Source: Sulfurimonas sp.
Lineage (GTDB): Bacteria; Campylobacterota; Campylobacteria; Campylobacterales; Sulfurimonadaceae
Assembly (NCBI GenBank): GCA_028044295.1
Contig: JAOFSE010000006.1
Location: 1-64,000 of the forward strand
DNA: 64,000 nucleotides
Direction: 5' to 3'
Below, one piece after another: positions 8,873-18,496 of this stretch. The notes below the pieces were generated by a model, which saw only the letters and a list, made by a program, of their open reading frames with translations, made no database searches and was not told where the DNA came from. Numbering within the stretch: the stretch's first letter is position 1; every line of letters starts with the position of its first letter. A program made the translations under genes and the position numbers.

Positions 8873-10072
8873 TTATTTTTTTAAAGCCTCAAACTTTGAA
8901 AGTTCATCAAGTTGTTCCCAAGGATAATCACTTTGACCAACTTGTCCACGAGCAGCTACATCAGCATAAAGAAAAGTATCTTTACTTGGTTTATCAAGGT
9001 TGAACTTTTTTGTAATCCAGTTTGGAGTTAAAGAGAAGTTATCATGTACAAATGTAGATAGTTTATCATCGTCTTGTGATGTGAATGTTCCATAAGTGTC
9101 AACAGAAACTGAAGTAGGTTTTGCAACACCAATAGCATATGAAAGTTGAACTACACACTTTTTAGCAAGTCCTGCTGCTACAATATGTTTTGCTATCCAT
9201 CTACCAGCATAAAGACCAGAACGATCAACTTTTGTATAATCTTTAGAGCTTTGTGCTCCACCACCAATTGGGCTGTATCCACCAAAACTATCAACGATAA
9301 GTTTTCTTCCAGTTAAACCTGAATCATGTAGAGGTGAATGTGACACATATTTTCCAGTAGGGTTTATGTGAATAATACAGTCATTTTTATCATACATTCC
9401 AGCAGGTAATCCAGCATCATCAATTAGACCTTGAATTAATTCTCTAACAGTTTCAATAGTCATACTAGCAACACATGGAGCCGATACAACAATAGTGTTG
9501 ATTTTTTGAGGTTTACAGTTTTCAAAGTTATCTTTAACTCCGTAGTCCACTGTAACTTGAGTCTTAATATCAACACCAAGCTCTTCTGGATGAGCTTTTG
9601 CATACTCATAAACTTTTTCCATTAAGATTCTTGCATATGTGATAGCAGAAGGCATATAGTTTTCAGTCTCAGAGTCAGCATAACCAAACATGATTCCTTG
9701 GTCACCTGCACCAGTCTCACCATCTTCTTGATCAACACCCTGATTAATATCTGGTGATTGAGCATTTAGTAAAACTTGAACTTCCGCATCTTCTGGATGA
9801 AGACACTCTTGACGTGAAAAATAAGGGTTTCCATCGTAACCAATATTTACAAGTGCATCGTGTACAATTTGTTGATACTCTTCAGTTGTTACCTTAGTGT
9901 GCGATGTAACTTCACCACCAATTACAATATGTCTACCAGCAACAAAAACTTCACTTGCTACTCTTGACTTTGAATCACCAATAATTAACTTATCAACTAT
10001 ACTATCTGCGATTATATCCGCAACTTTATCTGGATGACCTGGAGCCACCACTTCACTTGTAAATAGGTACAT
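8873..10072 (-). CDS. metK: S-adenosylmethionine synthase
   Basis: Forms SAM from methionine and ATP. The 399-residue protein starts FTSEVVAPGHPDKVADIIAD and contains GAGDQGIMFGYA and GGGAQSSKDYTKVDRSG, the standard MetK motifs. Its 76-base leader from lsrK contains a hairpin but no recognisable SAM riboswitch. The downstream neighbour mqnE consumes SAM. The upstream genes are an AI-2-kinase homologue and an ABM protein, which hints at the activated-methyl cycle that yields AI-2. No luxS or pfs lies in the window. Confidence 0.96.
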   Translation of the reverse strand: MYLFTSEVVAPGHPDKVADIIADSIVDKLIIGDSKSRVASEVFVAGRHIVIGGEVTSHTKVTTEEYQQIVHDALVNIGYDGNPYFSRQECLHPEDAEVQVLLNAQSPDINQGVDQEDGETGAGDQGIMFGYADSETENYMPSAITYARILMEKVYEYAKAHPEELGVDIKTQVTVDYGVKDNFENCKPQKINTIVVSAPCVASMTIETVRELIQGLIDDAGLPAGMYDKNDCIIHINPTGKYVSHSPLHDSGLTGRKLIVDSFGGYSPIGGGAQSSKDYTKVDRSGLYAGRWIAKHIVAAGLAKKCVVQLSYAIGVAKPTSVSVDTYGTFTSQDDDKLSTFVHDNFSLTPNWITKKFNLDKPSKDTFLYADVAARGQVGQSDYPWEQLDELSKFEALKK

Positions 10073-10096
10073 AAATTTCCTTGAATTATTATCACT

Positions 10097-10116
10097 CTAA
10101 GAGATGTCTCTCTTAG
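10097..10116 (-). other. Hairpin in lsrK-metK gap
   Basis: Perfect 8-bp inverted repeat CTAAGAGA/TCTCTTAG with a 4-base loop, between lsrK and metK. On the minus strand it lies in the metK leader about 25 bases before the start codon. It lacks a following T-run, so a simple terminator is unlikely. It may modulate read-through or mRNA stability. Confidence 0.45.
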
Positions 10117-10148
10117 GGTAGTTTGAAAAACATTATTTAATTTTAGTC

Positions 10149-11711
10149 TTAAAGACCAGGTGCTTTCCACATTGAAGTCGTGATACTATCATCAACTAAC
10201 TTTAGTTGTGCTTCATAAGCACTTTGCCATTTTTCTTTTATATCTTTATAAAGATTATGATTATCCATATTTGGCTCATAACTCTTTTCCCATACAACTA
10301 ACTTTTGTGCAGCTAAAGATATATTTTCGTATATTCCAGCTCCAACACCTGCAGCCATTGCAGCTCCCAGTGCAGTAGCTTCTGTCACTTTAGGAATCTT
10401 AACTCTACATCCTGTAACATCTGCAACTATTTGAGACCATAACTCACCCTTACTAGCTCCACCAGCAAATACAATTTCATCTATTTCTAAATTTGTAAAT
10501 TCTTTTATTTTATCAAGGTTTATAGATGAAACTATTGCAGCATTTTCTTGTAAACTTCTAAACATTGAAGCACGATTACAAACTTCTGGGTCAATAGATA
10601 GATTTAAAAAACTAGGAGCTGCGTGATACCATTTTCCATATTTCATAGAGTCTGAGAAAATTGGCATAATTCCATATGAACCCACTGGAACTTTTTTGGC
10701 CTTATTTTCTAGAACTTCATACGTATCGATTCCCTTCTCTTTTGCTTCTAGTTTTTCCATCTCACAAAAAGCATCTCTAAACCATCTCATAACAAGACCG
10801 CTAAAGAAGGTAATCCCTTCTGCTTGGGATTGATCAGAAACAACATGAGGGTTTACTCTTATAGACATATCATCAGGGATTTTTGTATCACTTTTAATAT
10901 TGACTATCTGTTGCCAGAATGAACCACCAAGTATTGCAACTTGACCAAGTTCTACAACACCTAAACCAGCAGATCCAAGCTGGACATCACCACCACCCAT
11001 AACCACTTTTGTAGATGTGCTTAAGCCTGTTTCTTCTTTAGCTTTACTAGTTACGCTTCCTATAAGAGTTCCAACTTCCAAAGTTTTAGGAAAAATATCA
11101 TCTTTAATTCCTACCTTAGTAGCCATGCTGGGCATCCAGTCCCGATTTTTCAGTGAAAATATTCCTGTAGTTCCACCATTACTTGGATCAGTTGCTATAA
11201 CTCCACTCAAACGAGCTAATATCCAATCACCAATCATAGAAATATTTGCAACTCTACTATAGAGTTCAGGTCTATTGTTTTTAAGCCACATAATTCTAGG
11301 CAGTGCCCCTAGGGCAAATGTTTGTCCTGACTCTTGGTAAAACTCTTCTTCTAGACCCGCAAAGTTCTCTTTTAAGTACCTAACTTCCTTATCAGCTCTT
11401 GCATCTACATTTGCAACTGCCCAAAGTTCCTTTCCATCTTTATCGTAAAGAACAATTCCCTCACGCATACTTGTAGCGCTAAGTGCTGTTATATCTTCAC
11501 CACTAAGGTTTGCAGATTCTAAAGACTCTTTTATACATTTACATGTAAGAGTCCAATTTTTATCAAAATCAAAGCTCATAGAGTTAGGAACACCCTCTTC
11601 TTCGAGATGTGTCCACTCGTACTGAGCTGAACTTATTTGATTTCCATCTATGTCAAATATTACAGCGCGAACACTTCCCGTGCCCGCATCAACTGCCATT
11701 AAGTACTGCAT
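10149..11711 (-). CDS. lsrK: Autoinducer-2 kinase (LsrK-like FGGY kinase)
   Basis: FGGY-family kinase of 520 residues. From memory it closely parallels enterobacterial LsrK along its length: MAVDAGTGSVRAVIFD at the N terminus, ALSATSMREGIVLY, VANVDARADKEV, MGGGDVQLG, LGGSFWQQIVN, RVNPHV, GLVMRWFRDAFC, MPIFSDSMKYGKWYHAAPSFLNLS and a C terminus ending SMWKAPGL. LsrK phosphorylates the AI-2 precursor DPD. The gene is preceded at 2 bases by an ABM-domain gene like lsrG. No LsrABCD transporter or LsrR is present, so whether imported or self-made AI-2 is the substrate is open. Xylulose or glycerol kinase activity is less likely. Confidence 0.85.
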   Translation of the reverse strand: MQYLMAVDAGTGSVRAVIFDIDGNQISSAQYEWTHLEEEGVPNSMSFDFDKNWTLTCKCIKESLESANLSGEDITALSATSMREGIVLYDKDGKELWAVANVDARADKEVRYLKENFAGLEEEFYQESGQTFALGALPRIMWLKNNRPELYSRVANISMIGDWILARLSGVIATDPSNGGTTGIFSLKNRDWMPSMATKVGIKDDIFPKTLEVGTLIGSVTSKAKEETGLSTSTKVVMGGGDVQLGSAGLGVVELGQVAILGGSFWQQIVNIKSDTKIPDDMSIRVNPHVVSDQSQAEGITFFSGLVMRWFRDAFCEMEKLEAKEKGIDTYEVLENKAKKVPVGSYGIMPIFSDSMKYGKWYHAAPSFLNLSIDPEVCNRASMFRSLQENAAIVSSINLDKIKEFTNLEIDEIVFAGGASKGELWSQIVADVTGCRVKIPKVTEATALGAAMAAGVGAGIYENISLAAQKLVVWEKSYEPNMDNHNLYKDIKEKWQSAYEAQLKLVDDSITTSMWKAPGL

Positions 11712-11713
11712 GT

Positions 11714-12001
11714 TTACCCTAGAACTTCTAACTCATCACTATATTTTTTTTCACAGTATGGTTCAAAAGATGATTTATAGATAGCGTAGTGAGCAGTCCC
11801 TTTATGTCCATCAAGAGCAGCTTCATCTCTCCAAGACTCAACCGCCATAAATTTTCTAGGGTTGTTTTCATATACGAAGATATCATAAAAGATACACCCA
11901 TCTTCTACTTTTGATGGTGCTACCATAGCCACTAGAAGCTCTTTCATTTTTGCTTCACAGCCCTCTTTAGCTATAAATGTTACTCTTTTAGTAATAGTCA
12001 T
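11714..12001 (-). CDS. ABM-domain protein, possible LsrG-like phospho-AI-2 isomerase
   Basis: A 95-residue single antibiotic-biosynthesis-monooxygenase (ABM, dimeric alpha-beta barrel) domain, with VEDGCIFYDIFVYENNP and FMAVESWRDEAALDGHKGTAHY. LsrG of enteric bacteria has the same fold and size and isomerises phospho-DPD. Being first in the lsrK transcript, 2 bases ahead, makes an LsrG-like role attractive. Similarity of this fold is weak evidence alone; a quinol monooxygenase of the YgiN type is the alternative. It has its own minus-strand TATAAT and a GGAGA ribosome site. Confidence 0.72.
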   Translation of the reverse strand: MTITKRVTFIAKEGCEAKMKELLVAMVAPSKVEDGCIFYDIFVYENNPRKFMAVESWRDEAALDGHKGTAHYAIYKSSFEPYCEKKYSDELEVLG

Positions 12002-12039
12002 TTTTATTTCTCCAATATGTCTAATTTTTAATCTCTTGG

Positions 12040-12045
12040 ATTATA
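12040..12045 (-). promoter_or_regulatory. -10 box of ABM/lsrK operon
   Basis: Minus-strand TATAAT in GATATAATCC, about 40 bases ahead of the ABM gene start. It is back-to-back with the glnD promoter in a 95-base divergent gap. Housekeeping promoters in this phylum rely on the -10 element and often lack a clear -35. Confidence 0.6.
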
Positions 12046-12065
12046 TCAAATTAAAACAACTACAC

Positions 12066-12071
12066 TATAAT
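12066..12071 (+). promoter_or_regulatory. -10 box of glnD
   Basis: Plus-strand TATAAT ending 25 bases before the glnD TTG start, with a TTAGGGA ribosome site between. This gives a leader of about 20 bases. Confidence 0.6.
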
Positions 12072-12096
12072 AGTAAAAAACATTTAGGGAATAACT

Positions 12097-14610
12097 TTGG
12101 ACATAGTGCTACAAATTGAAGATATTATTGAACAAAAAGGTAGTGATTTTGAACTATCAAAACTTTTTAAAGCATATATCAACGAATATAAAACTTCTCT
12201 ACCAGGGCTATTTAAAAAGAACCAAGGAAAAGATTTTTTAGTTAAGCATACCAAGCAACTTGATTCTATTATTGCCCTTATGTATAAAACTGTACTTCGT
12301 CGCGTGTTTGGAAACTATTTACCTATGAGGAGTTCTATCCCTATTGCTATAGTCGCTCTAGGGTCATATGGCCGTGAGCAACTGTGTGTGCATAGCGATA
12401 TTGACCTACTCATCGTTTATGAAAAAATAGATGGATTTAACTCTAAACTTATAATTGAAAAACTATTTTATTTAGCTCTTGATTCTGGTCTAAAACTAGG
12501 TCATCGTGTTCACGAAGTAAAAGATTTATTTGATTCAAGTAATGAAGACATAACCATCAGAACATCTCTAATGGAAGCTAGATATATAACTGGTTCAAAC
12601 TTCACTTGGCATGCGACGGAGAGAGTTTTAAATAATATCAGACTTCATAATCAAAAAGAGTTTATATTTGCTAAGGTTGAAGAAGCACAAATAAGAAGAA
12701 AAAAATATCCAAACTCTATGCAACCAAATATAAAAGAGAGTGTTGGTGGTCTTCGTGATACAAATCTTATTTTTTGGGTGGCTCAAACTATATATGGAAT
12801 TACAAATCTAAAAGACTTAACTGATATTGTATTTTCAGAAGATGAATATAAAGAGTACAGAGTATCATTAGAGCTACTTTTTCGTGTCAGAAGTGCTCTT
12901 CACCTTATAACAAATAAACAAGAAGATAAACTTCTTTTAGAACATATTCCTGAAGTAAGTAATATGCTTGGATTTAAAGATCAGAAAAAAATGGTAGCCA
13001 AGGTTCTAAAGGCACAATGGCGAATCAGTAACTTTACTCAAGTATTTGTAAAAAAAATGGTTAGACCTTTTTTAGTAGATATGAAAAATATATCTAAGTT
13101 TAAAAAGAGCCGAATACAAAGAGGGATATATCTAATAGATGAAAGACTCCATGCTTCATATAATTTACAAGCTCTTGATATAAATAAACTACTAAACATA
13201 CTTATTTCATTACCAGATAAATTTTATCATTTTGATGCAGGATTTTTACACCAGTTTACATATACTAAAGTTTCACATCCACTTAAAGAAGAGACCTACA
13301 ATCTTCTAAAAGAGCTTCTTAAAAAAGATAATATGTATTGTTTTTTAAAGCTGTTTTGGGATGCTGGCATACTACAAGACCTATTTTTAAACTTTAGAAA
13401 AGTAATGCATATGCCACAGTTCGATGGTTATCATACTTATCCAGTAGACATTCACTCTATAAAGTGTGTGGAAGCATTAGAGAACATACAAGATCCTTTT
13501 ATAAAGAAGCTTCACGAGGAACTCAGTAGTAATGAAAAACTAATTTTAAAGATAGTTACTCTTTTTCATGATACAGGAAAAGGTAGAAGTCAAGACCATA
13601 GTGAGGTAGGAGCTAAACTCTTTGTGCCTTTTGCTAAAAGGCTAAATCTAAGTAATGACCTTGTCTATAGGTCTGTTGTTTTAATAAAAGAGCATGTAAC
13701 CATGAGTGGTGTCGCATTTAAAGAAAATATTCACAATGAAAAAACTCTATATAAATTTATGTCAAAAGTAAAAGATACCAAGAACCTAAAACTTCTGTAC
13801 ATACTTACATATGCAGATATCAATGGAGTTGCTGGAAATATTTATAACTCATTTAATTCAAAACTGCTTCATGATCTTTACGTAAGTGCCTTAGAAGTGT
13901 CTGAGAACTTAGGACGAATAACTGATGCTGCTAAACGTATAAACATAGAAAAAAGAGTACAAAAACAAAGTGAATTTAGAGACCTTCCAAGACTACTAAA
14001 AAAGAAAATCTTAACTGTTGAATCCAACCTATTCTTCTTTAAACACACTCCAATAGACATTATAAAAATTGCACAAAAAGCCAAGGATACAAAGAAGTAT
14101 GATTTCACCATACTTAACAACGGTTCTTTAAGTATAGAAATATACAGAAAAGTTCCTATCAATATAGGTTATTTACTATCTACTCTAAGTCATTTAGATG
14201 TCGTCTCTATGGAGATTTTCACTCTGTTTGATGAAGTAAAATACTTCAAGATAGAGTTCATTCAAAATGTAGATGGGAATGAACTTGTTGAACTTCATGA
14301 TATTGTTGATAATGCCTTCGATATGAATCTACATGTAGAACTTAAAAATGTGACTATTAAACGAGATGAAATACGAGTAGATTTAGAACATTCACTTACA
14401 CATGCAGAAATCAGTGTAAACACAAGAAACCAAAAAGGTCTCCTAGCTTTTATAATGGACAGATTTGAAAAATTAAGTATAAATGTTATCACAGCGAAGA
14501 TTCACAGTACTAAACATAAGGTAAGAGATAGCTTTTTAATAGACAAACAGCATGATATATGTAATAATGTCGACAAAATATATGAATTATTATCAAAATA
14601 CAGTGACTAA
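12097..14610 (+). CDS. glnD: [Protein-PII] uridylyltransferase/uridylyl-removing enzyme
   Basis: Nitrogen sensor that adds or removes UMP on PII according to glutamine. The 837 residues carry domains in GlnD order: a nucleotidyltransferase with LGSYGREQLCVHSDIDLLI (about 88-106), a GlnD-type helical region with KESVGGLRDTNLIFW, an HD hydrolase domain with LFHDTGKGRSQDHSE (about 490-505), and two C-terminal ACT repeats (about 680-760 and 765-835). The start is TTG, supported by a close AGGGA site; no good ATG lies near. It is followed 10 bases later by glmS, a glutamine-using enzyme, so the pair joins nitrogen sensing to glutamine use. PII itself is not in the window. Confidence 0.9.
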   Translation: MDIVLQIEDIIEQKGSDFELSKLFKAYINEYKTSLPGLFKKNQGKDFLVKHTKQLDSIIALMYKTVLRRVFGNYLPMRSSIPIAIVALGSYGREQLCVHSDIDLLIVYEKIDGFNSKLIIEKLFYLALDSGLKLGHRVHEVKDLFDSSNEDITIRTSLMEARYITGSNFTWHATERVLNNIRLHNQKEFIFAKVEEAQIRRKKYPNSMQPNIKESVGGLRDTNLIFWVAQTIYGITNLKDLTDIVFSEDEYKEYRVSLELLFRVRSALHLITNKQEDKLLLEHIPEVSNMLGFKDQKKMVAKVLKAQWRISNFTQVFVKKMVRPFLVDMKNISKFKKSRIQRGIYLIDERLHASYNLQALDINKLLNILISLPDKFYHFDAGFLHQFTYTKVSHPLKEETYNLLKELLKKDNMYCFLKLFWDAGILQDLFLNFRKVMHMPQFDGYHTYPVDIHSIKCVEALENIQDPFIKKLHEELSSNEKLILKIVTLFHDTGKGRSQDHSEVGAKLFVPFAKRLNLSNDLVYRSVVLIKEHVTMSGVAFKENIHNEKTLYKFMSKVKDTKNLKLLYILTYADINGVAGNIYNSFNSKLLHDLYVSALEVSENLGRITDAAKRINIEKRVQKQSEFRDLPRLLKKKILTVESNLFFFKHTPIDIIKIAQKAKDTKKYDFTILNNGSLSIEIYRKVPINIGYLLSTLSHLDVVSMEIFTLFDEVKYFKIEFIQNVDGNELVELHDIVDNAFDMNLHVELKNVTIKRDEIRVDLEHSLTHAEISVNTRNQKGLLAFIMDRFEKLSINVITAKIHSTKHKVRDSFLIDKQHDICNNVDKIYELLSKYSD

Positions 14611-14620
14611 GGTATAAAAT

Positions 14621-16435
14621 ATGTGCGGAATCGTAGGCTATTTAGGTGAGAAAAACAGTAAGAAAATTTTATTAGATGGTCTTAAAGAGTTAGAGTACCG
14701 TGGTTACGATTCAGCTGGGATTGCTGTTTTACAAAATGGAGAATTTTCTAACTATAAAGCAGTTGGAAAACTTGTAAACCTTGAAGAGAAAACAAAAAAT
14801 TATGAGACCAAAGGTTTTGCAGTCGGTATTGGGCATACTCGTTGGGCTACACATGGAAAACCTACAGAGTTAAATGCACATCCACATTTAGGTGAAAGTT
14901 CTTATGTTGTTCACAATGGTATTATAGAGAACTATGCTGAACTCAAAAAAGAGTTAATTAACAACGGTACAGTATTTCTAAGTCAAACAGATACAGAAGT
15001 TATAGTACATCAGTTTGAAAAAAACCTACAAACTGCTCAAACTGCCTTTGATGCTTTCTCACAAACTATTTCTGAGCTAGATGGTGCTTATGCTGTACTA
15101 CTAGTAACTGCATCTGAACCCGATACAATCTTTTTTGCAAAACATGGTTCACCAATGCTTGTAGGAGTAAATGATGAAAATGAAAAATACTTTGCATCTT
15201 CTGATACTCCACTTATTGGACATTGTACTAACGTTAACTACTTTGAAGATGGTGACTTTGGATATGTAACATCGGATGAAATGATGATTATGGCTCAAGA
15301 CGGTACTAAAAAAGAAGCAATATTTTCAAAATTAACTCAAAATAAATTATCAGCTCAAAAAGATGGATATAGATTCTTTATGGAAAAAGAGATTTATGAG
15401 CAAAGTGATGTAATAGCAGATACACTAATGGGTAGAGTTGGTGATGAAGAAATTATATTTGATGAACTTGATAGTAATCTTTTTGATGGAATCAATGAAA
15501 TAAAACTTTGTGCATGTGGAACGTCTTACCATGCAGCTATGAGCGCATCTTATCTTTTTGAGAGGTACTCTAAAATAAAGACTTCATTAGAAATAGCAAG
15601 TGAGTTTAGATATAGAAGTCCTATAATGAGTAAAGACACTCTTTTTGTAGTGATTTCTCAAAGTGGTGAAACCGCTGACACACTAGAAACTCTTAAAATG
15701 GCTAAAAATGCTGGACTAAAGACACTTGTTATATGTAATGTAGATAACTCTTCTATGGTTAGACTTGCTGATGCATGTATCTTAACTCGTGCTGGTATTG
15801 AAAAAGGTGTTGCTTCTACAAAAGCATTTGCAACTCAAGTTACAGTATTTTGGATGATGAGTTTATATATTGCTAAACTACGTAAGTCTATATCAGACGC
15901 CGATATATCAAAACAGGTTTCACTTTTAAGAGAGATTCCTACTCATGTAAAGGTTAGTGATGAGATGCATGAGCGTATTAAAAGATTATCAAAAAGATAT
16001 CTTCATGGACATGGTTTCTTCTTTATTGGTAGGGATATATTTTATCCTCTAGCATTAGAAGGTGCATTAAAACTAAAAGAGATTTCATACCTTCATGCTG
16101 AAGGATATCCATCTGGAGAGATGAAGCATGGCCCCATAGCCCTCGCTGATCCAGAACTTTTCACTATTGCCCTACTTCCTGAGCATCTGCATTATGAAAA
16201 ATCTAAAAGTAATGTGGAAGAGTTAAGTGCAAGGGACAGTACTATATGTGCAATTAGTTCAAGAGAATTTGACAAGGCTGATGACTTCATTAAAATACCT
16301 ACATGTAAAGATTATATGTTAGAGTTTTTTGAGATGATGATAGTAGTGCAGATACTATCACTTGAAATATCTATAAGACTTGGAAATGATGTAGATATGC
16401 CACGAAATTTAGCAAAAAGTGTTACTGTCGAATAA
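14621..16435 (+). CDS. glmS: Glutamine--fructose-6-phosphate aminotransferase (isomerizing)
   Basis: Makes glucosamine 6-phosphate, the entry to UDP-GlcNAc for peptidoglycan, lipid A and N-glycans. The start is certain: mature GlmS needs Cys2, and the protein begins MCGIVGYLG. The N-terminal glutaminase shows GYDSAGIA, GHTRWATHG and HNGIIENY. Two SIS domains follow with CGTSYHAAM and SQSGETADTLE. The C terminus ends DMPRNLAKSVTVE as usual. It is 604 residues long and co-transcribed with glnD (10-base gap). No glmS ribozyme-like leader can fit in that gap. Confidence 0.95.
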   Translation: MCGIVGYLGEKNSKKILLDGLKELEYRGYDSAGIAVLQNGEFSNYKAVGKLVNLEEKTKNYETKGFAVGIGHTRWATHGKPTELNAHPHLGESSYVVHNGIIENYAELKKELINNGTVFLSQTDTEVIVHQFEKNLQTAQTAFDAFSQTISELDGAYAVLLVTASEPDTIFFAKHGSPMLVGVNDENEKYFASSDTPLIGHCTNVNYFEDGDFGYVTSDEMMIMAQDGTKKEAIFSKLTQNKLSAQKDGYRFFMEKEIYEQSDVIADTLMGRVGDEEIIFDELDSNLFDGINEIKLCACGTSYHAAMSASYLFERYSKIKTSLEIASEFRYRSPIMSKDTLFVVISQSGETADTLETLKMAKNAGLKTLVICNVDNSSMVRLADACILTRAGIEKGVASTKAFATQVTVFWMMSLYIAKLRKSISDADISKQVSLLREIPTHVKVSDEMHERIKRLSKRYLHGHGFFFIGRDIFYPLALEGALKLKEISYLHAEGYPSGEMKHGPIALADPELFTIALLPEHLHYEKSKSNVEELSARDSTICAISSREFDKADDFIKIPTCKDYMLEFFEMMIVVQILSLEISIRLGNDVDMPRNLAKSVTVE

Positions 16436-16473
16436 TAATTAACATTTTCATTTTAAATTTATCTCTTCTTAGA

Positions 16474-16499
16474 TAGTATTATCATATATTTTAATACTA
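16474..16499. promoter_or_regulatory. Inverted repeat upstream of diguanylate cyclase
   Basis: Arms TAGTATTA (16474-16481) and TAATACTA (16492-16499) are separated by 10 bases and end 12 bases before the start codon at 16512. This could be an operator or an mRNA hairpin that covers the ribosome site. Confidence 0.35.
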
Positions 16500-16511
16500 A
16501 AGAGATTATAA

Positions 16512-18362
16512 ATGAGAACAAAATCAAGACTTCTTCTAATAGTTACCCTAATGCTTTTAGGTTTAACTACAGCCACAATTATCAATGTATCACTTAACTT
16601 TAGAGAATATAGTATTAATAGTGCTATTGAAAAATCTGAAATGGCCGCATCCATTGTAAAAGATGGTCTCACTTCTCATATGGTTAACGGTATCATGGAT
16701 AAGAGAGAACATTTTATAGAACAAATATCTAGAAACAATGATATAGATTCGCTATGGCTTGTAAGGTCTCAAAGTGTTATAAAGCAATATGGAAAAGGTT
16801 TCAATCATGAAACAGTTCGAGATGCTATAGATAGTGAAGTTATAAAAACGGGAAAAACTGTAAGAAAGATAACTGAAAATTCAGATAAAACATCTTTAAG
16901 GGTTACTATTCCTTACAAAGCAGATACTACAGTGGGAAATCCAAACTGTATGAGTTGTCACGATGTTGCTAAAGGTGAGACACTTGGTGCCGTAAGTATG
17001 GAGTTTGATATAAGTAGTATGAGAAACAGTGGTATGTTTACTATACTTAAAATTCTTGGAATAAATATTTTATTTATTGTTGTTGTCCTAATCTTGATTA
17101 ACTATTATGTATCTCCTTATATGAAACTTTTTACAAACCTTCAAGATGGTGTTGCTAGAGCATATAAAGGTGACTTCACACATAGATTTGAGTCAAAAGT
17201 AGGTGGTGATGCTAGAAAAGTAATCGAGCAAATGAACTCATTTATGGAAAAGATGCAAGGGACATTTGGTGATATAAAATACAATCTTGCAACATTTATA
17301 CCTCAAGGTTGTGTATCGACTATAGATCCACTAAGCGAAGCTAAAACAATTATCAATGAACTATCTGATATATATAAATTCAAAAAAACAATTGAATTAG
17401 ATGCTTCAAAAGATGAAGTATACAAAAGACTTATAGATATATTTAAATTGAGATACACAGTTGGTAATTTTTCATTTTTCGAGGTAAACAATATATCTCA
17501 AGAGAGAACACTTATATACACAACGAATGAAGATGGTACAACTATATGTAGTGATGAATCTATAGAAAATGCTAAAGAGTGTAGAGTATTTAGAACTAAC
17601 TCGGTAGCTATATCAACAGAGTTTCCAAATCTATGTCACTCTTGTGTTGACAGCAATATGCACTATGTTTGTATACCATTTAATATTAATAATGAAGTGT
17701 CATTAAATGTATCATTATCATCTATGAATAAAGATGATGTAGAGATGATGAAGCAACAAACACCAAGTATAAAACATTACCTTGAAGCTGCAAAACCAGT
17801 TATTGAAAGTCAGATACTTATGGAAAGACTAAGAGAAACATCACTCAAAGATGGTATGACTGGTCTATATAACAGAAGATTTTTAGAAGAAATAATTGAT
17901 AAAATTATGAGTCAAGCAGCTAGAACAAAAGATACATATTCAATTCTTATGTTAGATGTTGATTTCTTCAAGAAAGTAAATGATACATATGGACATGACG
18001 TTGGTGATATGGTAATTATGGAAATTGGTAAAGTACTTAAAGAAAATATTCGTGAAGCAGACTTAGCTATCCGTTATGGTGGAGAAGAATTTGTGGTACT
18101 ACTTCAAAATGCAACTTTAGAAGGTACTAATGTTGTAGCTCAAAAAATTCATGCGGCATTTGCTGAAAGAGTGTTTAATGTAGGATCGGGAGAGACTATG
18201 CAAAAAACAATGAGTATTGGTGTTGCTATGTTCCCTACAGATGGAGATACTATTTGGCAGACAATTAAACTAGCTGACACTGCTCTATACTCAGCTAAAA
18301 CAACTGGTAGAAATAAAATAGTTCACTATGACCCTAGTATGGAAGGTGAAGACGTACGTTAA
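16512..18362 (+). CDS. Membrane diguanylate cyclase with periplasmic haem-binding motif
   Basis: A 616-residue sensor enzyme. One membrane segment (about 7-27) and another (about 177-198) enclose a periplasmic domain of about 150 residues. Near its end is a c-type haem motif, NCMSCH (Cys146, Cys149, His150), as in haem-carrying sensors of the DUF3365/Tll0287 kind. A HAMP-like linker, then a middle GAF-like region with clustered cysteines (346, 357, 375, 378, 387) follow. The C-terminal GGDEF domain has GGEEF at 523-527 and an inhibitory RxxD site (READ, 514-517) exactly five residues before it. It probably couples redox, oxygen or NO sensing to cyclic di-GMP. Confidence 0.87.
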   Translation: MRTKSRLLLIVTLMLLGLTTATIINVSLNFREYSINSAIEKSEMAASIVKDGLTSHMVNGIMDKREHFIEQISRNNDIDSLWLVRSQSVIKQYGKGFNHETVRDAIDSEVIKTGKTVRKITENSDKTSLRVTIPYKADTTVGNPNCMSCHDVAKGETLGAVSMEFDISSMRNSGMFTILKILGINILFIVVVLILINYYVSPYMKLFTNLQDGVARAYKGDFTHRFESKVGGDARKVIEQMNSFMEKMQGTFGDIKYNLATFIPQGCVSTIDPLSEAKTIINELSDIYKFKKTIELDASKDEVYKRLIDIFKLRYTVGNFSFFEVNNISQERTLIYTTNEDGTTICSDESIENAKECRVFRTNSVAISTEFPNLCHSCVDSNMHYVCIPFNINNEVSLNVSLSSMNKDDVEMMKQQTPSIKHYLEAAKPVIESQILMERLRETSLKDGMTGLYNRRFLEEIIDKIMSQAARTKDTYSILMLDVDFFKKVNDTYGHDVGDMVIMEIGKVLKENIREADLAIRYGGEEFVVLLQNATLEGTNVVAQKIHAAFAERVFNVGSGETMQKTMSIGVAMFPTDGDTIWQTIKLADTALYSAKTTGRNKIVHYDPSMEGEDVR

Positions 18363-18496
18363 TAGTCAAAATAGTAATGCATTTCTTGTGTTACTATCCT
18401 TCTTCTACATTCAATATAATTCCCCAAATATACTAAGTACCATTGTCATACTTTAAACTCTAGAGTGATGTAGTTACAAGACGATAATTTTTGAAG

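Noticed and set aside
10073..10148. Possible SAM riboswitch upstream of metK
   Set aside because: The gap is only 76 bases and shows a single 8-bp hairpin; it is too short for most SAM aptamer plus expression-platform arrangements, and no conserved core is visible.
10149..11711. Glycerol or xylulose kinase
   Set aside because: Same FGGY fold, but the distinctive blocks along the whole chain match LsrK, and the adjacent ABM gene supports this.
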